A stretch of 62,208 nt of DNA from Microbacteriaceae bacterium (GTDB taxonomy: Bacteria > Actinomycetota > Actinomycetes > Actinomycetales > Microbacteriaceae), in contig JAKVJE010000002.1 of NCBI GenBank assembly GCA_022487185.1, positions 1 to 62,208 on the forward strand. The letters are read 5' to 3'. Numbering within the stretch: the stretch's first letter is position 1; every line of letters starts with the position of its first letter. The notes under the pieces are model-generated. The model ran no database searches. It was not told where the DNA came from and saw only the letters and a program-made list of their open reading frames with translations. This document shows positions 8,785-16,152 of this stretch, piece after piece. The translations under genes and the position numbers were made by a program.

Positions 8785-9360
8785 TCAGTGCTCGAGGGAG
8801 AATCCCCCGGTCCAGCCAATTTTCTCAGATGCGGCGAGGGCCAGCTGAAGGAATCCGAGCGATTCGAGTTCGCGCGCGCGCTTGAGCGACCCGGTGTCAA
8901 CCGCCGAGAGGTTTGCCTTCGAGAGGAGGTCGATCAGGGTGTGCTTCGACTCGTCGTCGTCTCCGGCGATCAGTACGGTGGTGGGCTGACCTCCGACGAG
9001 CTTCGTCGAGAGCGTGGCGGCGAAGTTGGTGTTGAAGGCCTTCGGGACGTGGGAGTTCGGGAGATGGGCTGCCAGCTCGGCGGCGGCGGAGCCGTCGGCG
9101 GGGACCACCAGAGAGTCGAAGGTCGAGAAGTCAAGGGGATTGGTGAGGTCGACGACAACCTTTCCGCTGAGCTGATCCCCGTAGGCGGCGACGATGGTCT
9201 CCAACGCGGGGTAGGGGACGGCGAGTACGACGATGTCGCCGGTGACCGTCTCTGCGGTGCTCTTGGAATTCAGGGTCTGCGTCTCGACCCCCGCCTCTGT
9301 GAAGAGCCCAGCGATCGCCGTGCCCATGTTGCCGGTTCCGAAGATGGTTGCTGTGGTCAT
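8785..9360 (-). CDS. NAD(P)-binding reductase, NpdG/F420-NADP oxidoreductase-like (COG2085)
   Basis: 191 residues from ATG 9360 with a good SD AAGGAG seven nucleotides upstream. The N-terminal Rossmann motif is TIFGTGNMGTAIAGLF, followed by DIVVLAVPYPALE and VVDLTNPLDF. The middle has HVPKAFNTNFA, the conserved KAFNT element of the COG2085 family. Members reduce F420 with NADPH, or are uncharacterised flavin- and quinone-related reductases. Because the gene is co-transcribed with a MarR regulator and preceded by operator-like palindromes, it is probably inducible, for example by quinones or electrophiles. That assignment is inference. Confidence 0.85.
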   Translation of the reverse strand: MTTATIFGTGNMGTAIAGLFTEAGVETQTLNSKSTAETVTGDIVVLAVPYPALETIVAAYGDQLSGKVVVDLTNPLDFSTFDSLVVPADGSAAAELAAHLPNSHVPKAFNTNFAATLSTKLVGGQPTTVLIAGDDDESKHTLIDLLSKANLSAVDTGSLKRARELESLGFLQLALAASEKIGWTGGFSLEH

Positions 9361-9405
9361 GTGCGTACTCCTTCTTTCCTGTATCCGCATCGCAGACACG
9401 AACTT

Positions 9406-9447
9406 TTGTTGAACAAGCAACAATGTGCTAGTCAACTATTGAATAGT
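9406..9447. promoter_or_regulatory. Tandem operator-like dyads upstream of the reductase-MarR operon
   Basis: ACTATTGAATAGT (9435-9447) is a 13-nt palindrome with one central base. TTGTTGAACAA (9406-9416) is an 11-nt palindrome. Both centre on TTGAA, and the centres are 30 bp apart, close to three helical turns, so the same protein could occupy both on one DNA face. A -35-like TTGACT is embedded on the minus strand. MarR is the likely ligand (inference). Confidence 0.6.
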
Positions 9448-9542
9448 CAAATAACTTCTGGCATCACCTTCTCGGCGCAGTGCGCGGGGCTCCCCCTGAG
9501 TGCAGCGGTGTGATCGATCGGTGGTGTGGGACAATGCCCTCT

Positions 9543-10208
9543 ATGTCCATTCATCCGCATGATGAGCCGGATCCGCTCGCCCTGGTTCTTGTCGTTGACT
9601 CCCGCCACCATCCGGAGGGAGGGGTGGCCGCAACCGTCCAGGATCTCTGCAGTGCTGCGGCGGATGGGCTCTATCGCACCCTGCATTCGCAGGATCCAGA
9701 GACGCTGAGACGGGTGCGGGAATGGACCGATGACCGCATCCGGAAGATCGTGAAGCACGCCCGGGGGAAGAAATACCGGGAAGCGGTCGAGAGCGATCTG
9801 CCACACATCGTGAGTCGCATCGGCTCCGCAGAGATCACGGTGTTCGCACCCCTCCGCCCCAGCGAATACTGGCCCGGTCTGGCGCACGCTCAGGTGGCCG
9901 GGCTCCACGCAGAGCGCCTTGGGACTGCCGACCCCGCCGCACTCCCGGTCCATCTGAACGGTGCACTGGCGATGTCGACGGGAAAACTGGTGGCCCAGCT
10001 GTGTCATGCGGTGCAACAGCTTGATTGGGAGTATCCGATCGAAACCGCGACCTGGGCGGCTTCCGGTCGCGGAGTCCGGGCGACCTGGGATGAAGCGTAT
10101 CCCGGGGCCGCAGGACTGGCCTCCGATGTCGTCGATGCCGGATACACCGAAATCCCTCCGGACTCGCACACCGCCTGGATCCTGGAACAGGACCTGCCCC
10201 GAGGCTGA
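9543..10208 (+). CDS. Pth2-like peptidyl-tRNA hydrolase domain protein
   Basis: 221 residues. The C-terminal half carries the Pth2 fold landmark PVHLNGALAMSTGKLVAQLCHAV (cited by its core MSTGKLVAQLCHA), which matches the (M)GKxxAQxxHA helix of bacterial/archaeal Pth2. The N-terminal ~110 residues (LALVLVVDSR, then a charged helical region) are an extension also found in actinobacterial relatives. Pth2 enzymes recycle peptidyl-tRNA; whether this divergent form does so is unproven. I chose ATG 9543 because GACAAT (9530-9535) ends seven nucleotides before it, a leaderless arrangement seen repeatedly here. The ATG at 9534 would overlap that -10. Confidence 0.75.
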   Translation: MSIHPHDEPDPLALVLVVDSRHHPEGGVAATVQDLCSAAADGLYRTLHSQDPETLRRVREWTDDRIRKIVKHARGKKYREAVESDLPHIVSRIGSAEITVFAPLRPSEYWPGLAHAQVAGLHAERLGTADPAALPVHLNGALAMSTGKLVAQLCHAVQQLDWEYPIETATWAASGRGVRATWDEAYPGAAGLASDVVDAGYTEIPPDSHTAWILEQDLPRG

Positions 10209-10317
10209 CTTCTGCTGCGGTGTGGGCTCCGGCTAAACTGAGTCAAACCAGCGAAATTCGATATCGTGCGGGTCTGGGGAGCTCCCCCTTGTGCGGTTCA
10301 GGACACAGGGGAATGGC

Positions 10318-11766
10318 ATGGCGCACGCATCCGCCTCGGGGCACACCTCCGAGCCCACTGGGGAAAAGCACCTTCAGCGGGGACTGGCCAATCGGCATCT
10401 TCAGCTCATCGCCATCGGCGGGGCGATTGGGACCGGGCTGTTCATGGGGTCCGGGAAGACCATCCATCTGGCAGGCCCGTCGGTGTTGCTCGTCTATACG
10501 ATCATCGGCGTCATGCTCTTCTTCGTGATGCGGGCGATGGGAGAGCTCCTGCTCTCCAACCTTGGATATAAGTCCTTCCGGGACGTCGTCTCGGATCTCC
10601 TCGGTCCCGGGTGGGGCTTTGTGGTGGGGTGGACGTACTGGTTCTGCTGGGTGGTCACTGCCACGGCGGATGTGGTAGTCATCTCCGGTTACGTGCGCTT
10701 TTGGTGGGCCGATCTGCCGGCCTGGATTCCGAGCCTTGGTACGGTGGTGCTGCTCCTGTTGCTGAATCTGATCGCGGTTCGGATTTTTGGTGAAGTGGAA
10801 TTCTGGTTCGCCATCATCAAGCTGGTGGCGATCACCGCGCTCATCCTGATCGGGATTTTCCTCGTCCTGGTGCATTTCCAGGCGCCGAACGGAGCCACCG
10901 CGGCTTGGTCCAATCTGGTGAATGACGGGGGATTCTTCCCCAACGGGTTTGCCGGGCTTCTCGCAGGGTTCCAGATCGCGATTTTCGCCTTCGTCGGCAT
11001 CGAGCTCGCGGGGACCGCTGCGGCCGAGACTCAGGACCCCGAGCGGACGCTCCCACGGGCCATCAACACCATTCCGGTGCGCATTCTGGTGTTCTATGTT
11101 CTGGCGCTGGCCGTGATCATGTTCGTGACCCCCTGGCGGGAGGTCTCTGCCGATTCGAGTCCGTTCGTGCAGATGTTCACCCTGGCCGGACTCCCGGCGG
11201 CTGCGGGCATCGTCAACTTCGTGGTCCTAACCTCGGCGGCGTCTTCGGCCAATAGCGGGATCTATTCCACGTCACGTATGTTGTACGGCCTCTCGATCGA
11301 GGGGGTGGCTCCCCGCCGCTGGAGGTGGCTCTCGGCCCGGAGCGTCCCGGTGCGAGGCCTCCTGTTCTCGGCCTGCTGCCTGCTGCCTGGGGTTGCGCTG
11401 GTGTATGCCGGTGGGTCCGTGATGAGCATCTTCACCTTGGTGACCACGGTTTCCTCGGTGCTGTTCATGGTGGTCTGGAGCCTCATCCTCTGCGCATACC
11501 TTGTCTATCGTCGCCGGTTCCCCGAGCGGCATCGCGCCTCCTCCTTTCGGATGCCGGGCGGAATCTGGATGACCTGGGTTGTGTTGGCGTTCTTCGTGGC
11601 CATGGTGGGAGTCCTGATGTTGCAGAGCGATACCCGCAGCGCTCTGCTCGTGACGCCGATCTGGTTTCTGCTGCTCGGGGTGGTGTGGTTCTGCATTCGT
11701 AAGCGGGTCCGGGCTCAGGCATCCAGGAGGCATTCTGGAGGTACTCAGCAAAACCGGGCAGAATAG
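10318..11766 (+). CDS. Amino acid permease, APC superfamily (AAT family, CycA-like)
   Basis: 482 residues with about 12 membrane helices. The family signature opens the protein: RGLANRHLQLIAIGGAIGTG, then LFMGSGKTIHLAGPS. Further hallmarks are FRDVVSDLLGPGWGFVVGW, FAFVGIELAGTAAAETQDP and TSAASSANSGIYSTSRM, all typical of the AAT family (D-serine/alanine/glycine, aromatic and GABA permeases). Import of an amino acid by proton symport across the inner membrane is expected; the substrate is unresolved. ATG 10318 has an SD AGGGGAA; an upstream GTG at 10291 is less likely. A -10-like TAAACT (10234-10239) lies upstream. The SDR gene follows five nucleotides after. Confidence 0.92.
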   Translation: MAHASASGHTSEPTGEKHLQRGLANRHLQLIAIGGAIGTGLFMGSGKTIHLAGPSVLLVYTIIGVMLFFVMRAMGELLLSNLGYKSFRDVVSDLLGPGWGFVVGWTYWFCWVVTATADVVVISGYVRFWWADLPAWIPSLGTVVLLLLLNLIAVRIFGEVEFWFAIIKLVAITALILIGIFLVLVHFQAPNGATAAWSNLVNDGGFFPNGFAGLLAGFQIAIFAFVGIELAGTAAAETQDPERTLPRAINTIPVRILVFYVLALAVIMFVTPWREVSADSSPFVQMFTLAGLPAAAGIVNFVVLTSAASSANSGIYSTSRMLYGLSIEGVAPRRWRWLSARSVPVRGLLFSACCLLPGVALVYAGGSVMSIFTLVTTVSSVLFMVVWSLILCAYLVYRRRFPERHRASSFRMPGGIWMTWVVLAFFVAMVGVLMLQSDTRSALLVTPIWFLLLGVVWFCIRKRVRAQASRRHSGGTQQNRAE

Positions 11767-11771
11767 GCGCC

Positions 11772-12509
11772 ATGCGCGTTCTTATCCTCGGTGGTCATGG
11801 ACACGTCGCCCGATTGGTTGAACCTCTGCTGGTCTCTGCCGGCCATACGGTGGATGGGCTGATCCGCAAGGCCGCACAGGCCCCTGACGTCGCGGCGGCA
11901 GGAGCCGTCCCGGTTGTCGCCGATCTGGAGCAGCTCGATGACGAGGGGGTCGCTGAGCAGCTTGCCGGGCACGATGCGGTGGTGTGGTCCGCAGGAGCCG
12001 GTGGGGGAGATGCCCGGCGCACCTATGCCGTCGACCGGGATGCCGCCATCCGCACGATCCGTATGGCAGAGCGGGCGCGGGTGCGGCGATTCGTGATGGT
12101 CTCCTATCTTGGCGCTGGATTCGACCACAGGGTGCCGGAAACCGATTCGTTCTTCCCCTATGCGGAATCGAAGGCGGCGGCGGACGCCGAGCTGCGGGCC
12201 TCGAAACTGGATTGGACGATTCTCGGTCCGGGGGCTCTGACCGAGGATGCTCCCGTCGGCCGCATCGAGTGCTTCCCGCATGCCGAACGCGGAGGGATCC
12301 CGACGGAGTTCTCAGAACGCTTGACCGCGGATGAAGCCGGCGTCTCGAGGGCTGATGTGGCAGGGGTGATCGCGGCCGCACTGACGCAGCCCCGTACGAT
12401 CCGCCGCACGGTCGATTTCATCGGCGCCCGGCCCGGCAGGGGACTGCCGATCGCCGAAGCCCTCGGCTCGGCGGGCGTCGGGGAGCTTCCCGCTTCAGGC
12501 CGGGCTTGA
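11772..12509 (+). CDS. NAD(P)-binding SDR, atypical (SDR_a5/NmrA-like)
   Basis: 245 residues with the nucleotide motif LILGGHGHVARLVEPLL at the N-terminus, then DAVVWSAGAGGG and RFVMVSYLGAG. The active-site-like region is FFPYAESKAAADAELRAS, followed by LDWTILGPGALTED. This is the bacterial YhfK/YwnB-type atypical SDR group, whose natural reactions are mostly unknown. A -10-like CAGAAT (11759-11764) ends seven nucleotides before ATG 11772, so it could be transcribed alone although it sits just after the permease. No terminator separates it from the permease. Confidence 0.87.
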   Translation: MRVLILGGHGHVARLVEPLLVSAGHTVDGLIRKAAQAPDVAAAGAVPVVADLEQLDDEGVAEQLAGHDAVVWSAGAGGGDARRTYAVDRDAAIRTIRMAERARVRRFVMVSYLGAGFDHRVPETDSFFPYAESKAAADAELRASKLDWTILGPGALTEDAPVGRIECFPHAERGGIPTEFSERLTADEAGVSRADVAGVIAAALTQPRTIRRTVDFIGARPGRGLPIAEALGSAGVGELPASGRA

Positions 12510-12531
12510 ACTCTGCGGCTATTCTTGGGGT

Positions 12532-13173
12532 ATGCCCATCCCCGCGACCGATGTCTCTCTCCCTCGCCGCCTCTTGCGCGACGAGGCGTACGACCGGATC
12601 AGTGCCGCGATTGTACGAGGGGAGCTGACGCCCGGTGAGAAGCTTAACGACCAGGCCCTGGCCTCATGGCTCGGGATCTCCCGTACCCCGGTTCGGGAGG
12701 CGCTTTCTCGTCTGGAGCGCACCGGCCTGGTGCGTACCGTGCCCGGGCGGGAGACGGTGGTCTCGGAGCTCGATCTCAAGATGGCGGATGCCGCCGTCCG
12801 GGTCGCCGCGGTGCTGCATAGTCTGGCCGTGCGGGAGGCGACCCCGCTGATCACTCCGGAGGATCTCGAGGCGATGCGGGCGGCCAACGATGCGCTGGAG
12901 GTTGCACTGCACGAGCGGAAGGTCCCTGCCGCGATTGCCGCCGACGACGCCTTCCACGAGGTGGTGCTGCGGCGCTGCGGCAATCCGGTGCTCGTGAGCG
13001 CTCTGGAACAGGTGATGCCGCTGTTGCGCCGGGCGGAGCATCTGCGGTTCGGCGCGTTTCTGACTCCGGATTCCGTGCCACAGCACGTCGAGATTCTTCA
13101 GGCCCTGCAGGATGCCGACGCGGAGGCGGCGGCGGAGGCCGCACAGCGGAACTGGTTGACCCTCGAGCGGTAG
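12532..13173 (+). CDS. GntR-family transcriptional regulator (FadR/FCD type)
   Basis: 213 residues. The winged helix is at 12-75: DEAYDRISAAIVRGELTPGE, then WLGISRTPVREALSRLERTG and VRTVPGRETVV. The C-terminal all-helical FCD ligand domain (about 85-213) includes ADDAFHEVVLRRCGNP and PQHVEILQAL, whose Asp and His residues usually bind a metal that contacts a small organic acid. ATG 12532 follows TATTCT (12520-12525) by six nucleotides with no SD, so it is probably leaderless. A perfect 14-bp palindrome lies 66 nt downstream, in front of the SHMT-like gene, and is its probable operator. Confidence 0.93.
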   Translation: MPIPATDVSLPRRLLRDEAYDRISAAIVRGELTPGEKLNDQALASWLGISRTPVREALSRLERTGLVRTVPGRETVVSELDLKMADAAVRVAAVLHSLAVREATPLITPEDLEAMRAANDALEVALHERKVPAAIAADDAFHEVVLRRCGNPVLVSALEQVMPLLRRAEHLRFGAFLTPDSVPQHVEILQALQDADAEAAAEAAQRNWLTLER

Positions 13174-13238
13174 CAGATCCCATACGGGACTTCATCGGAT
13201 GGAAACATGCAGGACATTCCTCTGGAGCATTTGCGATA

Positions 13239-13252
13239 TGCAATATATTGCA
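13239..13252. promoter_or_regulatory. Perfect palindrome TGCAATATATTGCA overlapping a -10 element
   Basis: A 14-bp perfect inverted repeat between the GntR gene and the SHMT-like gene. It contains a -10-like TATATT (13244-13249) placed to start transcription near 13256, giving a leader of about 17 nt that begins just before the SD AAAGGAG (13261). A repressor bound here would block the promoter. Attribution to the adjacent GntR regulator is inference. Confidence 0.65.
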
Positions 13253-13272
13253 GTTCTTCGAAAGGAGCCACC

Positions 13273-14631
13273 ATGGCAGATTCTCAGAGCACCCCGAGTC
13301 AGTTCGAGGTGCACGATGCCAGCGTTCTCGCCCATGCTCGCGAGGTGATCGATGCCTCTCCCTCCCTCCGCCTCGTGCAGCAGGAGGTCGTCAACGCGGT
13401 CCGTCGCAACGAGATTTGGCGGGGGGAGGAATGCCTCAACCTACTCGCCCCGGAGGCCCCCACCAGTCCGGTGGTCCGGCGTCTCCTCTCGAGCGAGATC
13501 GGGACACGTGCGGCCGAGGGGCACATCGGAGCGGTCCAGCGCTGGTTCGTCGGAACCCGCTACATCGACGAGGTCGAGTCCCTCTGCGTGGAGCTGCTCA
13601 AGAAGGTCTTCCACTCCAACTACGCAGATCACCGACTCATCGCCTCCATGCTCGGCAACCTCACCGTCTACACCGCTCTCACCCAGCCCGGCGACACCGT
13701 GATGTCGATCCCCCAGCCGACCGGAGGGCACTCGGCCAACCGTGAGATCGGGCCGGCCGGCATCCGCGGTCTGCGCATCTGCGACGTCCCGCTCGACCCG
13801 GTCACCCTCGATGTCGATCTCGACGCCTTCGCCGAGACGGCACGGCGCGAACAGCCGAAGATCGTTGCACTCGGCGCCTCGATGACCCTCTTCCCCTTCC
13901 CCATCCGGGAGATCTCCGAGATTATCGCCCCCTGGGGAGGCAAGGTCTTCTTCGACGGGGCCCACCAGCTCGGTCTGATCGGCGGCGGGCAGTTCCAGGA
14001 CCCACTCGGGGAGGGGGCGGCCGTCATGACCGGTTCTGCCGGGAAGACCTTCAGCGGCCCGCAGAGCGGCATCATCGTCTGGAACGATCCGGAGCTCACC
14101 GCCCCGATCGCGAATACGATCTTCCCGGTCATCGCCGCGACGCACCAGGTGAACCGTGTTGCAGCTCTGGCCGCGGCGGCCGCCGAGTTCCTGGCCTTCG
14201 GCACCGAGTACATGGCCAAGATCGTTTCGAATGCCCAGCACCTCGCCGGGGCTCTCTCCGAACAGGGCATCCGTGTGCTCGGCGCGGACCGCGGCTACAC
14301 CCGCACGCATCAGGTCATTCTGGACGTCCACGAATTCGGGAACGGAATGGAGGTCGCGCGCAAACTCGAAGAAGCCAACATCATCACGAACAAGAATCTC
14401 ATCCCAGGAGACCGTCCCGAGGACTGGGACCGTCCGAGCGGGCTGCGTATCGGGACCACCGAAGTCACCAGGTACGGCATGGGCGACGCCGAGATGGAGA
14501 CCATTGCGGGACTCATCGGTGACGTGCTCAGCGGGCGGCGGGCCGCATCCGCGGTAAAAGCGGATGCGATCGCGCTGCGCCGGGCCTTCCCGGATCTACA
14601 CTTCTGCTTCGAGGCGCCGGATTCTCTCTGA
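13273..14631 (+). CDS. SHMT-like fold-type I PLP enzyme (GlyA paralogue of unknown substrate)
   Basis: 452 residues from ATG 13273 with SD AAAGGAG. It shares the plan of serine hydroxymethyltransferase: LNLLAPEAPTSPVVRRLLSS, VESLCVELLKKVFHSNYAD, FFDGAHQLGLIGGG (PLP Asp) and TGSAGKTFSGPQSG (Schiff-base Lys). It differs clearly from housekeeping GlyA, which normally has a THKTLRGPR-type lysine loop. Relatives include alpha-methylserine hydroxymethyltransferases and transaldolases, so a reversible aldol-type reaction on an amino acid is plausible. The palindrome immediately upstream suggests GntR control. A rho-independent terminator follows. Confidence 0.83.
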   Translation: MADSQSTPSQFEVHDASVLAHAREVIDASPSLRLVQQEVVNAVRRNEIWRGEECLNLLAPEAPTSPVVRRLLSSEIGTRAAEGHIGAVQRWFVGTRYIDEVESLCVELLKKVFHSNYADHRLIASMLGNLTVYTALTQPGDTVMSIPQPTGGHSANREIGPAGIRGLRICDVPLDPVTLDVDLDAFAETARREQPKIVALGASMTLFPFPIREISEIIAPWGGKVFFDGAHQLGLIGGGQFQDPLGEGAAVMTGSAGKTFSGPQSGIIVWNDPELTAPIANTIFPVIAATHQVNRVAALAAAAAEFLAFGTEYMAKIVSNAQHLAGALSEQGIRVLGADRGYTRTHQVILDVHEFGNGMEVARKLEEANIITNKNLIPGDRPEDWDRPSGLRIGTTEVTRYGMGDAEMETIAGLIGDVLSGRRAASAVKADAIALRRAFPDLHFCFEAPDSL

Positions 14632-14657
14632 CCGCTCCGATTCACCCCGAACCGCAG

Positions 14658-14693
14658 AAAACCCGTCGTCTCCCCTCGGAGCGGCGGGTTTTT
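14658..14693 (+). terminator. Rho-independent terminator after the SHMT-like gene
   Basis: AAAACCCGTCG (14658-14668) pairs with CGGCGGGTTTT (14682-14692) with one G-U, around a 13-nt loop, followed by a short T-run. It lies 26 nt past the stop codon. Confidence 0.9.
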
Positions 14694-14739
14694 GCTGAGA
14701 AAAATGCAAACAAAAAGTGCGTTCTTTGGAAGTGGGATC

Positions 14740-14745
14740 TAGACT
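14740..14745 (+). promoter_or_regulatory. -10-like TAGACT upstream of the 131-residue protein gene
   Basis: TAGACT lies 60 nt before ATG 14805 and just after the terminator of the previous gene. I see no convincing -35. Confidence 0.35.
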
Positions 14746-14804
14746 CGTCAATGGGGCTGGCCTCTCGCCGCCCGATTTGATCATATGAAGGAGCTCACCG
14801 GCGC

Positions 14805-15200
14805 ATGTCTCAGACCGATCCGAATCAGCTCATCGAGCAGGCTCTCGCCAACTCCGGTGAAATCGACCCAGCCTGGCGTTTCGACGAAGACGAGACTGCA
14901 ACCTGGAAGCAGTTCTCCGCCGAGATCCGGGAGCTTGCCGATGCGATCCATGCGGGGCAGTCTTCGAAGCTGGCCGCGGATGCATACCAGGAGCTCATCG
15001 AGCGCTCGTATCGTCACGCGAAGGAGCTCGATGCCGAGTGGTTCATCACCGGCACCGAGCAGGAGGGGAACGTCCTCTACGGAGATCAGGCCCGTTGGGC
15101 GAATCTGGCGCATGGTGTCTGGGATCTTGTCGAGGTGCTTCTGGAGGTTCGCGGCGACGACCTGGAGCACTCTCCGCACGCGTTCTCACACGGCAGCTGA
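14805..15200 (+). CDS. Conserved-looking hypothetical protein, 131 residues
   Basis: I do not recognise this family. The protein is acidic, soluble and mostly helical, with no signal peptide or membrane segment. It has many aromatic and charged residues (PAWRFDEDETATWKQFSAEI, HAKELDAEWFITGTEQEG, WANLAHGVWDLVEVLLEV). Coding character is good, there is an SD AAGGAG eleven nucleotides before the ATG, and ApbE follows after four nucleotides, so the two are probably co-transcribed. Its size suggests a small ligand-binding or regulatory protein, but nothing assigns a function. The stretch ITGTEQ is only loosely like an ApbE flavinylation site and does not fit the consensus. Confidence 0.7.
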   Translation: MSQTDPNQLIEQALANSGEIDPAWRFDEDETATWKQFSAEIRELADAIHAGQSSKLAADAYQELIERSYRHAKELDAEWFITGTEQEGNVLYGDQARWANLAHGVWDLVEVLLEVRGDDLEHSPHAFSHGS

Positions 15201-15204
15201 TCCC

Positions 15205-16113
15205 ATGCCCCCGGTGGGCACGCGGCGGTGGCGCGACTGGTCGGTGGATGTCCGTGTCGTCACAGCGGACCCGGCTGCAGCAGAGGTCGCGTCGGCCCGC
15301 TGTCGCGCTGTGATGGCACAGATCGGGGATGCGGCCGATCGGTTTCGCCCGGACTCCGAGCTCAGTGCGATCACCGGGCATACTGCCGAGGGCGTCCGCC
15401 TGAGTGAGACGCTGACCACAGTGCTTCGGGGTGCGCTCCAAGCGGCACAGGACACCTCGGGCGCAGTGGATCCGACGGTCGGCTCGAGCCTTCGGGCGCT
15501 CGGATATACCACCGACATCGACCAGATTGATTCCACGGCCTCCGTGCCGCAGATGCTCCCCTCCTGCACCTGGCGAGATGTGGAGTTGAGCGGGAACGTG
15601 CTGCGTGCCCCGGACGATGTCGTCCTCGACTTCGGGGCCACCGCGAAGGCGATTGCGGCGGATCTCTCGGCCGAGCGTGCCGCCCAGGCTGCGGAGTGCG
15701 GGGTTCTCATTTCCCTCGGAGGGGATCTGGCCAGTGCCGGGCCAGAACCGATCGGCGGCTGGCGGGTCCTTGTGCGAGATGCCCCGGAAGAACCTGGACA
15801 GGTTGTGGTGCTCCGTGGACGGATGGGCCTGGCCACCTCCAGCATGCTGAATCGCGTGTGGTCCCGGGGAGGGCAGAGAGTCGGACATATTCTCGACCCT
15901 CGAACCGGGCTGCCGGTGCCGCCGGTCTGGCGCACCGTCTCGGTTCTCGGCTCCAGCTGTCTGGGTGCAAACGCCTGGAGTACCGCATCGTTCGTGTGGG
16001 GGACCACCGCCAGAGACAGGCTCGGGCTGCGGCCGGCCCGGCTCGTCGACTGCGACGGACATGTCTTCACCACCCCGGCTTGGGAGTCGGCCTGCCCCGG
16101 CGGCCTATACTGA
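15205..16113 (+). CDS. apbE: FAD:protein FMN transferase (ApbE family)
   Basis: 302 residues from ATG 15205. ApbE landmarks are in order: DVRVVTADPAAAE, FRPDSELSAIT (about 50), DPTVGSSLRALGY (about 90), the FAD/metal motif VLDFGATAKAIAADL (about 137), LISLGGDLAS (about 168) and GHILDPRTGLPV (about 228). ApbE covalently attaches FMN to threonine in electron-transfer proteins (Nqr/Rnf subunits, FMN-binding domain proteins). No such target is in the window. No lipobox or signal peptide is seen, so this looks like a cytoplasmic form. It follows the 131-residue unknown protein by four nucleotides. The frame stays open upstream to 14785, but that part is out of frame with the recognisable upstream gene and is not coding. 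Confidence 0.88.
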   Translation: MPPVGTRRWRDWSVDVRVVTADPAAAEVASARCRAVMAQIGDAADRFRPDSELSAITGHTAEGVRLSETLTTVLRGALQAAQDTSGAVDPTVGSSLRALGYTTDIDQIDSTASVPQMLPSCTWRDVELSGNVLRAPDDVVLDFGATAKAIAADLSAERAAQAAECGVLISLGGDLASAGPEPIGGWRVLVRDAPEEPGQVVVLRGRMGLATSSMLNRVWSRGGQRVGHILDPRTGLPVPPVWRTVSVLGSSCLGANAWSTASFVWGTTARDRLGLRPARLVDCDGHVFTTPAWESACPGGLY

Positions 16114-16152
16114 GCCAGACGAGCGATCGGCTGTTCAGAGGAGTATCCCCGG

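Noticed and set aside
9534-9542. ATG 9534 as start of the Pth2-like gene.
   Set aside because: It lies within the -10-like GACAAT; ATG 9543 has the leaderless spacing seen in many other genes here.
14785-15204. An in-frame N-terminal extension of ApbE starting at 14785.
   Set aside because: It overlaps the 131-residue gene in another frame, is Arg/Ser/Thr-rich, and homology to ApbE begins only at ATG 15205.
16114-16152. A TPP riboswitch before thiE.
   Set aside because: Only 39 nt separate apbE and thiE and none of the conserved thi-box elements (such as the CTGAGA and ACCTGA blocks) are present in order.
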